Below are positions 26,923-35,961 of a stretch of 64,000 bases of DNA, one piece after another. The notes beneath the pieces were generated by a model. It ran no database searches. It was not told the origin of the DNA and worked only from the letters and a program-made list of their open reading frames with translations. The position numbers and the translations under genes were made by a program. Location of the stretch: positions 4,464,001 to 4,528,000 of the forward strand of contig NZ_CP073347.1 in the NCBI RefSeq assembly GCF_024397915.1. Reading direction: 5' to 3'. The first letter of the stretch is position 1, and every line of letters starts with the position of its first letter. The stretch comes from Marinobacterium rhizophilum (GTDB taxonomy: Bacteria; Pseudomonadota; Gammaproteobacteria; Pseudomonadales; Balneatricaceae).

Positions 26923-27507
26923 ATGCGTACTTTTCGTGAATTGAAAACCCTGTCCCTGCGTGACTACAGCCGTCTGTCTTCTCCCGGCCATGAATCCCTG
27001 AGTTTGGAGAGCCCGGCCAGCAGCATCGTGACCAGCTTCGAGTCGACGCGGCCGCTGGCGCTGGAACTGGATGTGGGCATACATGAAGCGCTGTTGATGA
27101 TGAAAAAAGCCCATGTGCGCTCCGTGCTCGTGATGGACAGTGCCGAGAAATTTCGCGGCATTATCAGCGTGTCGGACCTGGAAAGCCGCAAGGTGCTGAG
27201 TATCGCCCAGAGTCTGGGGCTGCGGCGCGATGATCTGAGTATCGGCGATGTGATGACGCCAAGCTCCAAACTGGCGGGCCTGTCGATGCAGCAGCTCAAT
27301 GGCAGCAGCATCGGTGACATACTCAAGACGCTGCAGGACGTCGGCTCGCAGCACATGCTGGTGGTCAGGCCCGAGGATCAGCAGATCTGCGGCATTATTT
27401 CCGCCAGCGATATTGCCCGCAAGCTGCATATCCCGGTGGCAATCACGGAGCGTGCCACCAGCTTTCGGGAGATTGTCGCTGTGCTCTATGGCCACAGCGC
27501 CGCTTGA
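26923..27507 (+). CDS. Two-CBS-domain protein
   Basis: 194 residues from ATG 26923 (MRTFRELKTL), with GAGG upstream. An in-frame ATG at 26890 is less well placed. The two CBS repeats read as ALELDVGIHEALLMMKKAHV followed by FRGIISVSDLE, and IGDILKTLQDVGSQHMLVV followed by ICGIISASDIAR. CBS pairs bind adenosyl nucleotides and act as sensor modules. No effector domain is attached, so its partner is unknown. Confidence 0.88.
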   Translation: MRTFRELKTLSLRDYSRLSSPGHESLSLESPASSIVTSFESTRPLALELDVGIHEALLMMKKAHVRSVLVMDSAEKFRGIISVSDLESRKVLSIAQSLGLRRDDLSIGDVMTPSSKLAGLSMQQLNGSSIGDILKTLQDVGSQHMLVVRPEDQQICGIISASDIARKLHIPVAITERATSFREIVAVLYGHSAA

Positions 27508-27583
27508 GGCGCCAGGGGGTCTAACTGGAGTCTGAGCGCTTCGCTGTCTACCCTTTAAGGATGCCTTAAAGTGCAGGACGGTA

Positions 27584-29071
27584 ATGGGACTCGAAATCGA
27601 CAAGTCCAGCTTCACGCCGCAGGAGTTCAGCGGCTTCTACCAGCGCCTGCAGAGCAATCTGCAGGCGCTGAAGGCGTTGCTGCAAAGGCCTGGCTTCGGC
27701 GCAGGTCCGGGTTCCATTGGGGCGGAGCTGGAGCTCTGCATTGTCGATCGCAACGGTCATCCCCTGATGGTCAACAGCGAGATTCAGCAAGCCCAGGCTG
27801 ACCCCCGGCTGACGCTGGAACTTAACCGTTACAACCTCGAATACAACCTTACCCCGGTGCCGATCAGCGGCACGCCTTTTTCCCGCATTGAAACCGAGAT
27901 TCGGGGCGCGATCGCGGCCCTGGAGCAATCCGCCTTGGCCCACGAGGGCCACATCCTGGCGATTGGCATTCTGCCAACCCTGCGCCGTCGCGACTTTGGC
28001 CCCCATGTAATGACGGAGCAGCAGCGTTACAAGGCGCTGACCGATGGCCTGAGCCGCATTCGGGGCGAGCGCATCCAGGTGCGCATCAACGGTGATGAGC
28101 CCATTTCACTGCGCGCCCGGGATGTCACGCTGGAAGGGGCCAATACGTCGCTGCAGCTGCACTACCGGGTGCTGCCCGAGAATTTCGCCGATACCTACAA
28201 TGCCATGCAGCTGGCTACGCCGGTGGTGCTGGCGCTGGCCGGGAATTCGCCTTTCCTGCTTGGGCACCGATTGTGGCATGAAACGCGGATTCCGCTGTTC
28301 AAGCATGCGATCGATGGCGCGGGCTGCAATGGTCAGCGTGGCCGGGCTTCAAGGGTGAACCTGGGGACTGGCTGGGTACGGGATGGCGCCTACGAGCTGT
28401 TTGCCGAGTCGGCATTGTTGCACGCCGCCCTGCTGCCGGTCTGTCAGCAGAGCGAGGATGACATGCAAGCGGTACGCAATGGTGACCTGCCCAAGCTGCA
28501 TGAGCTGCGCCTGCACCAGGGCACCATCTGGCCCTGGAACCGGGTCATTTACGACGACAGCTGCGGTGGTCACCTGCGTATCGAGATGCGTGCCCTGCCC
28601 GCAGGGCCTACCGCCTGCGACATGATGGCCAATGCCGCCTTTCTGATCGGGCTGGCCGAAGGGTTGCGCACAGAGATTACCGAGCTGATGCCGGCGCTGC
28701 CTTTTTCCATGCTGGAGCACAACTTTTACCGCAGTGCCGAATTTGGGCTGGGCACACAGTTGCTGTGGCCATCGTCCAGCCATCGCCGGCTGGAGGAAGT
28801 TCCGGTGACCCGCCTGGCGCGCAGCCTGTTGCCGGTGGCGGCACAGGGGCTGGGTCGTATCGGCATCGGGGCTGCCGAATCGGAGCACTACCTTGGCATT
28901 ATTGAACAACGGCTTGAGTGCGGCCGTACGGGAGCCCGCTGGCAGCTGGGCCAGGTTTCCCGCCTGAATCGCCGCCTCAGCAGGCACCGCGCGTTGAAAA
29001 CCATGCTCGAAGGCTACCGCGTGCGTGCCGAAATTAATCAGCCTGTAGCACAGTGGACGGACATGCATTGA
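27584..29071 (+). CDS. Glutamate-cysteine-ligase family 2 (GCS2) carboxylate-amine ligase
   Basis: 495 residues. SIGAELELCIVD near residue 44 is the ATP-grasp-like GCS2 opening (E-x-E metal ligands). ELNRYNLEYNLTP, LSRIRGERIQVRINGDE, LQLHYRV and GNSPFLLGHRLWHETRIPLF are further conserved blocks, and the C-terminal half has GGHLRIEMRALPAGPTACDM. These enzymes join a carboxylate to an amine using ATP. The actual substrates cannot be read from the sequence. It overlaps the next gene, an AstE/AspA-like amide hydrolase, by one base (TGATG), so ligase and hydrolase are co-expressed. Confidence 0.75.
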   Translation: MGLEIDKSSFTPQEFSGFYQRLQSNLQALKALLQRPGFGAGPGSIGAELELCIVDRNGHPLMVNSEIQQAQADPRLTLELNRYNLEYNLTPVPISGTPFSRIETEIRGAIAALEQSALAHEGHILAIGILPTLRRRDFGPHVMTEQQRYKALTDGLSRIRGERIQVRINGDEPISLRARDVTLEGANTSLQLHYRVLPENFADTYNAMQLATPVVLALAGNSPFLLGHRLWHETRIPLFKHAIDGAGCNGQRGRASRVNLGTGWVRDGAYELFAESALLHAALLPVCQQSEDDMQAVRNGDLPKLHELRLHQGTIWPWNRVIYDDSCGGHLRIEMRALPAGPTACDMMANAAFLIGLAEGLRTEITELMPALPFSMLEHNFYRSAEFGLGTQLLWPSSSHRRLEEVPVTRLARSLLPVAAQGLGRIGIGAAESEHYLGIIEQRLECGRTGARWQLGQVSRLNRRLSRHRALKTMLEGYRVRAEINQPVAQWTDMH

Positions 29072-30147
29072 TGCCGGACGACCCTATTACCATTTTGCGC
29101 AATCCTGCGCCTGCCGAGATTGCCCGTACGCCGGAGGCGTTCCTGCGCCAGCTGGACGGGCCCACCCTGATAATTGTCGAAGGCCGCGATCCGGGCCGCT
29201 GCCGGGCCCTGAGTACCTTGCTGCACGGCAACGAGCCCTCCGGGCTGAAGGCGATCCATGGCTGGCTGCGCAATGGCGAGCAGCCGGCCGTTACACTGCT
29301 GTGCTTCGTGCTGTCGGTTGCCGCTGCGCTGCAGGCACCGCTGTTTTCCTGCCGACAGTTGCCGGGCGAGCGGGACCTGAATCGCTGCTTTTCTGCGCCC
29401 TTCGTTGATGACAGCCCGGGGAGAATCGCCAGCCAGACACTGGCCTTGCTGGATCAGTACAGGCCCGAGTGCCTGATCGATATTCACAATACCTCTGGCA
29501 TGAATCCGGCGTTTGGTGTGGTGACCCATGAAGACCCCGTCCATGAAGCCCTGGTGGCGCTCTTTACCCGGCGCCTGATCGTGACCGGTATCCGCCTGGG
29601 GGCGCTGATGGAGATCAGCCGGGCGGGCTTCCCGGTCGCCACGATCGAATGCGGTGGCAACAAGGATCCGGCGGCAGACCGGCTGGCCGTGCAAGGACTC
29701 TGGCGTTTCCTACAGCAGGATTCCGTGCTGGAACTGCCGGCCGGTGGCCTGCAGATGGATGTGTACCATCACCCCGTGCGCCTGGAGCTGGCACCGGACA
29801 CCCGGCTGGTCTTTGCCGATGAGCCCGACCCCGCGGCGGACATAACGGTGCCGCGTCACCTGGAGCGTTATAACTTTGGCGTGGTCGACAGAGGCACCTT
29901 TCTGTTCTGGCTCGGGCCCCGGGCCCGCAGCCTGATGCAGTTGCGCGATGCCGCCGGGGAGGATGTACTGCCACAGTTCTTTGACTGCCAGGGGCAACGG
30001 CTGTATGCCGCGCAGGCGCTGAAACTGTTCATGGTGACCGATAACCCGCTTATCGCCTGCAGTGACTGCCTGCTCTATGCCGCGCCCGAGGCGGGCCATA
30101 GCGTCATCGATGCCCGCGAAGCTGAACCAGGGCTTAAGTCCGAGTGA
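29071..30147 (+). CDS. AstE/AspA-like (M14-type) zinc amidohydrolase
   Basis: 358 residues from ATG 29071. A GTG at 29053 is possible, but the ATG overlapping the previous stop is preferred. Zinc ligands are in LLHGNEPSG (His, Glu) and LIDIHNTSG (His), with the catalytic Glu probably in VATIECGGN. This is the succinylglutamate desuccinylase/aspartoacylase fold, which cleaves N-acyl amino acids. Coupling to a GCS2 ligase suggests that the two handle the same kind of amide, one forming and one breaking it. This is inference. Confidence 0.8.
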   Translation: MPDDPITILRNPAPAEIARTPEAFLRQLDGPTLIIVEGRDPGRCRALSTLLHGNEPSGLKAIHGWLRNGEQPAVTLLCFVLSVAAALQAPLFSCRQLPGERDLNRCFSAPFVDDSPGRIASQTLALLDQYRPECLIDIHNTSGMNPAFGVVTHEDPVHEALVALFTRRLIVTGIRLGALMEISRAGFPVATIECGGNKDPAADRLAVQGLWRFLQQDSVLELPAGGLQMDVYHHPVRLELAPDTRLVFADEPDPAADITVPRHLERYNFGVVDRGTFLFWLGPRARSLMQLRDAAGEDVLPQFFDCQGQRLYAAQALKLFMVTDNPLIACSDCLLYAAPEAGHSVIDAREAEPGLKSE

Positions 30148-30216
30148 AATTTGATCGCGCAACTTGTGTTGCGGGGAGCGGGTCTTACAGTTAACTGTGA
30201 AGTCGGGAGGCCTGTC

Positions 30217-30669
30217 ATGAAGATCAGATTACTAGGCGCAGGGGTGCTGGCATTGAGTCTGATCGCCAGCCCGTCCCAGGCTGATGTGGATGTAGGCATA
30301 TTCCTTGGCGGCGGCGCCGCCATACACGGCAATGGGTTCAGCCTCTATCTGGGCGGGCCTTACGCCTACGTGCCCTTTGGCTACAGCCGGCCACGCTATG
30401 CGCATCCACGTCGCTACCATGCGCCACCACGCCATTATGCACCGCCCCGCCACCACAAGCCGCCGCGACACCATTATCGTCACCGGCATTATGATCGCTC
30501 ACCGGGCTATCGGCACGGCTTCTCGGACCACGGTGGCCGTCGGCACTATGACAATGGTCGTTCATACCGCAGATCCGGCGCTGTCGACTACCGCCGTACC
30601 CAGGCGAGGGGCGCGTGGCGAGACGGCAACCGGCAGTACTTCCGTGATGGAGACCGCCGCCGCCATTGA
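30217..30669 (+). CDS. Exported His/Tyr/Arg-rich small protein
   Basis: 150 residues from ATG 30217, with GGGAGG six bases upstream. A signal peptide (MKIRLLGAGVLALSLIASPSQA) is followed by a glycine-rich start and then a long low-complexity region built on PRHY, PPRHH and YRHRHYD units. More than 20 histidines in the mature part suggest metal or polyanion binding in the periplasm. No specific family is claimed. It is transcribed towards the metallophosphoesterase gene, with only 15 bases between their ends. Confidence 0.7.
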   Translation: MKIRLLGAGVLALSLIASPSQADVDVGIFLGGGAAIHGNGFSLYLGGPYAYVPFGYSRPRYAHPRRYHAPPRHYAPPRHHKPPRHHYRHRHYDRSPGYRHGFSDHGGRRHYDNGRSYRRSGAVDYRRTQARGAWRDGNRQYFRDGDRRRH

Positions 30670-30684
30670 TGGCAGGTCGCCGTA

Positions 30685-31533
30685 CTACAGCCGCAGCGTG
30701 GGTGGCTGCAGGCGCCGACCCTGATTGCCGCGCTCCCGGGCGGGCAGGATATCGAGGTTCGGCCAGAATCCGCTGAGCAGGGATTCCCGGTAGGCCGCAG
30801 GCAGGCGCGCCTGCTGCATGGCCAGTGCGGCACCCGCGGCGTCATACTCGAGCCGGTGCCAGCTGGCCTTCAGGTCTTCACCCTCTGGCGCCAGCAGCAT
30901 GTACCAGCCATCCGCAGTTCCATCATTCGCCGGCATGCCGATCACCCCGGCATTGAGCCAGCTGCCGTTCTGCATTGCCTGTCCGAACGGCAGGCCGCAG
31001 TGGCCACCGATCAGCACATCGGCCCGGGCAAGCTCAAGCTGGTGCTGTTTCTGCGCCACCGGCGTGGATTCGAAAACAAAGCGATTGATCTGATCCACGG
31101 CGCCGTGCACTACCCGAATGCGGCGGCCGTTTAGGCTGAATCCGAGTTGCGCCGGCAGGCTTTTAAGCCAGGCACGGCTGGCGTCGCTGATAGCGGCGTC
31201 GGCATAGCGATACCAGCTGTCGGACAGCACCGCGCAGCTGCTGCCATCGTCAAAGCCGCAGCCACAGTCATCGATGCGGTTGCCCAGCGACTCCTCACAG
31301 TTCCCCTGAATCCAGTGAACGCCGGCATCGCGCAGCAGCTGCACGGTTGCCTCGGCATCGGCACAGTAAGCGACGGCGTCGCCGGTGCAGATAAGCTGCT
31401 CGGGCGAAAAATCCAGCTGCTGTGCGGCGTCCAGCAGCGCCCGGGTTGCCTGCAGGTTGCTGTAGGGGCCGCCAAAGATCAGCAACGGGCCGGTCAGGGT
31501 TCCCAGTTCCTGCGTAGGTGTCATGGTACTCAT
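30685..31533 (-). CDS. Calcineurin-like metallophosphoesterase
   Basis: 282 residues from ATG 31533 (MSTMTPTQEL), which overlaps the symporter stop by four bases (ATGA). LLIFGGPYSNLQATRALL with ICTGDAVAYCA, IQGNCEE and VVHGAVDQI / LIGGHCGLPF correspond to the metallophosphoesterase motifs (D/G-x-x, GDxxxY, GNCE, HG, GHxGxPF). The first Asp-His motif is altered to FGGPYSN, as in the YfcE/MJ0936-like group with relaxed motif I. Translational coupling to a sodium symporter suggests a shared substrate, for instance a phosphate monoester or its product. Confidence 0.75.
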   Translation of the reverse strand: MSTMTPTQELGTLTGPLLIFGGPYSNLQATRALLDAAQQLDFSPEQLICTGDAVAYCADAEATVQLLRDAGVHWIQGNCEESLGNRIDDCGCGFDDGSSCAVLSDSWYRYADAAISDASRAWLKSLPAQLGFSLNGRRIRVVHGAVDQINRFVFESTPVAQKQHQLELARADVLIGGHCGLPFGQAMQNGSWLNAGVIGMPANDGTADGWYMLLAPEGEDLKASWHRLEYDAAGAALAMQQARLPAAYRESLLSGFWPNLDILPARERGNQGRRLQPPTLRL

Positions 31534-32918
31534 CCTGCGTGTTCCGCCCGCTTGACGCTGGGGCTGCCGGCGCTGAGGCAGCCGAGCCAGAACAGCAGCA
31601 GCCCGCTGGTCAGAAGCGTGGCTGATATCCACAGCAGCTTGGTGTACTTGTGTGCATCCCCCAGCAGCGCGCTGTAGCCTGAAGATTCGGTGAAATAGAG
31701 CACTGCGCCGCCAATCGCCAACACGAAGCTGGCCAGGTAACTCCACAGCGGTACATCGGTGCGTCCGCCCCAGAGGGAAATCAGCACCACGGGCGCGAGA
31801 TACATGGAGGCGGTGCCGCTGACGGCCACGGCGCTAAACAGGTCCTTGTTGCCAAGGAATACGCAGGCCAGCCCCAGCAGCATAAAGGCAGCCATCACCA
31901 GGCGGCCATTTTGCACCGTGGTGGGGATGGCTTTCATATCCAGTGCCACCAGCTTGGCGGAGCTCGACAGGGTGCTGTCCAGCGTCGACATCGCGGAGAT
32001 CACCAGGGCGGCGTTGAACAGCAGCAGTGGCACGTCGCCCAGTATCCGGGCCAGTACGCTGTGCATGTCTTCACCGGCGACCGCCTGGGCACCGGCAAGC
32101 ACACCCAGGCTGCCAAAGGCGGTAATGCAGAGGATGCTGATCCAGCCGGCGTGGAAGAAGCTTCGCCTTGTGGTTTCACGGTCTGCCAGGAAACCACGGT
32201 CCATCATGACCGGGTCATGCATGGGGTAGCTCCATACCTGCAACAGCGCCACCAGCAACAGGATGGGGCCGGGCTGATCGATCTCGAAGGGCTTGAACAG
32301 CAGCGCATCAAGGCTGATGCCAGGCGCTGCAAAAGCGACGACCACCAGGACCACCAGTACCAGCAGAAACAGGATCATCTGGAACAGGTCGGTGCGCAGC
32401 GAGGCGTGCAGACCACCGAGCAGCGAGTACGCCAGGGTGATCACGGAAAAGGCCAGGATGGCCAGGGTATAGGCGTTGCTGCCGGTGCTGCCGAACAGGA
32501 TGCCGATGACCAACAGGTTGGCGAAGACCTCACTCACCAGCCGGATGCAGATCACCAGGTTGTAACAGCGCGTGCCCCAGTGGCCAAAGCGGCTCTGCAA
32601 AAAGGCCTGCACACTCTCAAAACCCTGTTCGAAACGCAGCTTGTCGATAATGCGACCGCCAATCCAGAACGACAGGTAGTAGGCGGCGTAGGCCAGGGTG
32701 CCCCAGATGCCGTAAAAAAAGCCAAGGATGGCGGCATTCATCAGGGAGCGGGCAAAGATCCAGGTCGTGACCTGGGAGAAGGTCAGCGTCAGCAGGCCCG
32801 GAGGTTCGGCGTTGGCGGACTGGCCTTTGAAAAAGGCGTTCACCGAGCGCGCGGGTCGGGACAGTCCCAGGGAAATCAGGGCCAGTACGGCGACCAGAAT
32901 CGAAAGGCTGTAGTCCAT
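31530..32918 (-). CDS. Sodium:solute symporter family protein
   Basis: 462 residues from ATG 32918 (MDYSLSILVA). A longer frame to 33041 lacks membrane character. About twelve hydrophobic helices are visible, with SSS-type features such as TFSQVTTWIFARSL in the first unwound helix region and SAMSTLDSTLSSSAKLVA (TM8 sodium site). The substrate is unknown. It forms a two-gene operon with the metallophosphoesterase. Confidence 0.82.
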   Translation of the reverse strand: MDYSLSILVAVLALISLGLSRPARSVNAFFKGQSANAEPPGLLTLTFSQVTTWIFARSLMNAAILGFFYGIWGTLAYAAYYLSFWIGGRIIDKLRFEQGFESVQAFLQSRFGHWGTRCYNLVICIRLVSEVFANLLVIGILFGSTGSNAYTLAILAFSVITLAYSLLGGLHASLRTDLFQMILFLLVLVVLVVVAFAAPGISLDALLFKPFEIDQPGPILLLVALLQVWSYPMHDPVMMDRGFLADRETTRRSFFHAGWISILCITAFGSLGVLAGAQAVAGEDMHSVLARILGDVPLLLFNAALVISAMSTLDSTLSSSAKLVALDMKAIPTTVQNGRLVMAAFMLLGLACVFLGNKDLFSAVAVSGTASMYLAPVVLISLWGGRTDVPLWSYLASFVLAIGGAVLYFTESSGYSALLGDAHKYTKLLWISATLLTSGLLLFWLGCLSAGSPSVKRAEHAG

Positions 32919-33107
32919 GGGTGCTCCGGGTCTGGCGGCAAGGGGGAGGTCTGAACCCGGCGGTTGGTAGCAAAAGCAGGGCTTCAGCGTTGGCCGCCGG
33001 CCAGTGCGTAGCGCCAGGTCAGCGGCACTGGCGATTGTCATTCAGGCGAGCCTAAGGCAGGCAACTGAAATTAGCCTGAAAGACAGTCCTGGCGGCCGTG
33101 ACAGAGC

Positions 33108-33620
33108 CTACTTGCGGCGCATGCGGCCGAACTGGGCGTGCACGCCGCGACGCATTGCCGAGAAACTGTTTTCCAGCAGATCCACACCCACCAGAACGAA
33201 CACGACCAGAACCGCCAGTTTCACGCCGGTCAGGTGGTGGCCTTCGCCGATCACGGCGCCGATGGCTGCCAGTGACCAGATCGCGGCGGCGGAGGTAACA
33301 CCCAGCACGATGCCGTCTTTGGCCAGAATCACGCCGGCGCCAAGAAAACCGATGCCCGTGACGATCTGCCCCAGTACCCGGGAGCCATCGCCGCCGCCAA
33401 AATGAGCGCCGGCCAGGGCAATAAACAGGTAGGTGCCCAGCACGATCAGGGAGCTGGTGCGAATACCGCAGGGCTTGCCCAGCAGCTGGCGCTCGATACC
33501 GACAATGGTGCCCGCCAGCACGCTGGCCAGTATGCCCGACCAGTGAAACGGAGTGATATCCAGCAGTAACGTCAGGGTTTGGGTGTCCAAGGTGCGCATT
33601 AGCCTGTACAGGAGGCCCAT
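33108..33620 (-). CDS. MgtC/SapB-family membrane protein
   Basis: 170 residues. Four to five helices with the family hallmarks GTIVGIERQLLGKPCGIRTSSLIVLG and VTGIGFLGAGVILAKDG / TSAAAIWSLAAIG. MgtC proteins modulate F-ATP synthase and help survival under magnesium or acid stress in pathogens. Here the role is undetermined. The C-terminal ACT-like domain of classic MgtC is missing, so this is the short SapB-type form. A start at 33599 (MRTLDTQ) is also possible. Confidence 0.88.
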   Translation of the reverse strand: MGLLYRLMRTLDTQTLTLLLDITPFHWSGILASVLAGTIVGIERQLLGKPCGIRTSSLIVLGTYLFIALAGAHFGGGDGSRVLGQIVTGIGFLGAGVILAKDGIVLGVTSAAAIWSLAAIGAVIGEGHHLTGVKLAVLVVFVLVGVDLLENSFSAMRRGVHAQFGRMRRK

Positions 33621-33815
33621 CGGGCCGCTACGAGTTCAGCGCCTGTTATCGCACTCTTTGCGGGCAAATAGAATCACTATTCGTGCATCCAGGAATTGTC
33701 ATATTCAAAAACTATCATAAGAATTGTTTTGCTTAATTTTATTAATTTATTTGGATTGAGTATTCTGGCTCCAGTTCTTAAACAACGGGGCTTTAAGGCC
33801 ACAGGAGAAACACAG

Positions 33816-34553
33816 ATGCAGCACAAAGAAGGACAGCCTGTACCCCAGGTCACTTTTCGCACGCGCGTGGGCAATGACTGGCAGGATGTCACCAGCGACG
33901 AAGTTTTCGCCGGCAAGAACGTCATCCTGTTTGCCCTGCCAGGGGCTTTCACGCCGACCTGCTCGACCACTCACCTGCCGCGCTACAACGAGCTCGCACC
34001 GGTCTTCCAGGCCAACGGTATCGACAGCATTATCTGTCTCTCCGTGAATGATGCTTTCGTGATGAACGCCTGGGCGGAAGATCAGAAGCTGGAGCACATC
34101 CAGGTACTGCCCGATGGCAACGGCGACTTCAGTGCCGGTATGGGCATGCTGGTGGACAAGGCGGAGCTGGGTTTTGGCAAGCGCAGCTGGCGCTACTCCA
34201 TGCTGGTGAAGGACGGTGTTATCGACAAGATGTTTATCGAGCCCGACCTGCCGGGCGACCCGTTTGAAGTGTCCGATGCCGACACCATGCTGGATTACAT
34301 CAATCCGCAGGCGCAGCAGCCCAAGCGTGTGACCATTATCACCAAGCCCGGCTGCCCGCATTGCACCCGTGCCAAGAAGGCTCTGCAGGCGCGCGAGTTC
34401 CGCTTTGAAGAGATCGTACTGGGGCAGGGGGGGGTCAGTTACTCCAGCCTGACGGCCATCTCCGGACGCGGCACCACGCCACAGGTCTACATCGACGGCC
34501 AGCACGTCGGTACGGCGGACGAGCTGGAGCAGTGGCTGGTCGCCAACGCCTGA
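33816..34553 (+). CDS. Hybrid peroxiredoxin-glutaredoxin (Prx5 type)
   Basis: 245 residues from ATG 33816, with AGGAG nine bases upstream. An upstream start at 33696 is less likely. The N-terminal Prx5 domain has the peroxidatic Cys49 in PGAFTPTCSTTH. The C-terminal glutaredoxin domain starts at about residue 170 and has CPHC at 180-183 and TTPQVYIDGQHVG. It reduces peroxides with electrons from glutathione through its own glutaredoxin domain. Such fusions are usually OxyR-regulated, but no clear OxyR site is visible here. Confidence 0.95.
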   Translation: MQHKEGQPVPQVTFRTRVGNDWQDVTSDEVFAGKNVILFALPGAFTPTCSTTHLPRYNELAPVFQANGIDSIICLSVNDAFVMNAWAEDQKLEHIQVLPDGNGDFSAGMGMLVDKAELGFGKRSWRYSMLVKDGVIDKMFIEPDLPGDPFEVSDADTMLDYINPQAQQPKRVTIITKPGCPHCTRAKKALQAREFRFEEIVLGQGGVSYSSLTAISGRGTTPQVYIDGQHVGTADELEQWLVANA

Positions 34554-34591
34554 TCGATATGCCGGCAGACAGCCAGTCAGGCTCTGCTCTG

Positions 34592-34628
34592 AAAACCCCC
34601 GGACCGCTCAGCGCTCCGGGGTTTTTTT
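34592..34628 (+). terminator. Intrinsic terminator after the peroxiredoxin gene
   Basis: CCCCGGA (34597-34603) pairs with TCCGGGG (34615-34621), followed by seven T residues, 40 bases past the stop. Confidence 0.9.
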
Positions 34629-34754
34629 GTACAGGGATGTACTTATCCTGCGGGCGCATGGGCCGTTTTTTTGCTCCCGGCAAAAACGGCACTCAAGCCG
34701 TCCTGGCCTTCATGCGCCGTGCAAGGCTATGCAGGAAGGTGCACCCAACACCAA

Positions 34755-34775
34755 CCTATCGCTATTGACGATAGG
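34755..34775. promoter_or_regulatory. Perfect 7-7-7 dyad upstream of the PACE gene
   Basis: CCTATCG and CGATAGG are separated by seven bases, centred about 85 bases before the start of the PACE efflux gene. This is the size expected for a dimeric repressor or LysR-type site. The regulator is not encoded in the immediate surroundings. Confidence 0.5.
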
Positions 34776-34849
34776 TATTAACTTATATATCCGGTCTTTC
34801 GTCGATACTATGGCGCTTCTGATACAGATCCTTGGGTAGGGAGCAAGTG

Positions 34850-35287
34850 ATGATGCGAAACAGGGCTGACCGGATTCGGCATACGGTCGGGTTTGAGCTG
34901 GTTGGGTTGGTGCTGCTGACAGGCCTTGGCAGCTGGCTGCTCGGTCTGGACATGCAGCACTTCGGGGCGCTGGCGGTGGTATTTTCGTTGCTGGCGATGG
35001 TGTGGAACTACTACTACAACCGCCTGTTCGACCAGTGGCTGCTGCGCCACCGTGGTACCAGTATCAAGCGCCAGCGGGACAGGATCATCCATGCGTTGCT
35101 GTTTGAGGGCGGGCTGCTGTTCATTACCCTGCCCCTCATTGCCTGGTGGATGCAGGTCAGCCTGTGGCAGGCGCTGGTCATGGATGTCGGGATGGCGGTC
35201 TTCTACCTGGTGTTCGCCTACCTCTACAACCTGGCATATGACCGGGTTTTCCCGGTGTCAGTCGCAGCGGTACTGTCGCCGGACTGA
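34850..35287 (+). CDS. PACE-family multidrug efflux protein (AceI-like)
   Basis: 145 residues from ATG 34850, with AGGGAG six bases before it. Four helices are arranged as two BTP (bacterial transmembrane pair) units, recognisable from RIRHTVGFELVGLVL, VWNYYYNRLFDQW, RIIHALLFEGGLLFITLPLI and YLVFAYLYNLAYDRVFP. The acidic residue in the first helix (FE) matches the proton-coupling Glu of AceI. PACE proteins export biocides such as chlorhexidine. Similar systems are controlled by LysR-type activators. None is next to it here. Confidence 0.88.
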   Translation: MMRNRADRIRHTVGFELVGLVLLTGLGSWLLGLDMQHFGALAVVFSLLAMVWNYYYNRLFDQWLLRHRGTSIKRQRDRIIHALLFEGGLLFITLPLIAWWMQVSLWQALVMDVGMAVFYLVFAYLYNLAYDRVFPVSVAAVLSPD

Positions 35288-35785
35288 TGCGTCTGATCCT
35301 TGAGCTGTGAAACTGAAGCCCGCTACGGCGGGCTTCTCTGCATTCGCTGTCGTGGAAGTTGCCGGGTTGTGTATAAGTTTTAGACGTCTGCGTTCCACTA
35401 TTTGAATTTTTACGGTCTATCGCTGCTGTCAATATTGACAGTCGGCGTTTTTTGGCTTTTTTGACAAGGCCCCCTTGGCGATAAAGCCCGCGGATTCGTT
35501 GGATTTGGGGCGAATGTCAAACATTATATTTTTTATCCGGCAGGCGGGTTGGACGAAGATTCACCAGCTTTTCAAAGCCCCCGTGGTTACTGAGCTCAAG
35601 CGATAGCAGTGAAGGTTCTGTATATCTTTTCCACTGACTTATCCACAGAATCCGTGGAAAAGAACAGGCTTGACGGCGGGCGACCTTGGCGTTCCGTCAA
35701 AGCCCGCTGGCAGGAAAGTGAGCATATCGCCAGCACCCGGCCTGTAGAACTCCTCAGCGGCAGACAAGACCCACCATGGCTGTGA
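35288..35785. other. Intergenic region with a weak terminator and a DnaA box
   Basis: About 500 bases. GAAGCCCGC-TAC-GGCGGGCTTC at about 35317-35337 is a good stem without a T-run and probably ends the PACE transcript. TTATCCACA near 35639 matches the DnaA box, but it is single. No gene is visible. Confidence 0.45.
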
Positions 35786-35829
35786 TTGACAGCGGCAGGA
35801 CTTGCGTTTATATATGTCATATACATGAC
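35786..35829 (+). promoter_or_regulatory. Promoter and operator of the tctABC transporter genes
   Basis: TTGACA (35786-35791) and TATATA (35809-35814) with a 17-base spacer form a near-consensus promoter. Directly at the expected start site lies the dyad GTCATATACATGAC (35816-35829). A repressor bound there would block initiation. The same core, TCATRTAYATGA, recurs at 39124-39135, 42631-42642 and 45183-45194. Confidence 0.65.
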
Positions 35830-35961
35830 TTATATGTAGCAACCTTCGAGGAACTTCCGCGCACCAGTCGACGTTACACCGTTAAACCCTGCATAGCGTC
35901 CAATGCTGATCATTCAAGACTATAAAAACAATGAGTTACAAAATGATGAGGGCCACGAGTG

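Noticed and set aside
26467..27615. 382-codon minus-strand ORF
   Set aside because: It overlaps the CBS-domain gene in antisense and shows no domain.
33650..33725. Possible OxyR site upstream of the peroxiredoxin gene
   Set aside because: Some ATAG/CTAT quarter sites are present, but the seven-base spacing is not kept over four quarters.
35600..35700. Origin of replication suggested by a DnaA box and AT-rich sequence
   Set aside because: Only one TTATCCACA box is present, and there are no dnaA, dnaN or gidA genes.
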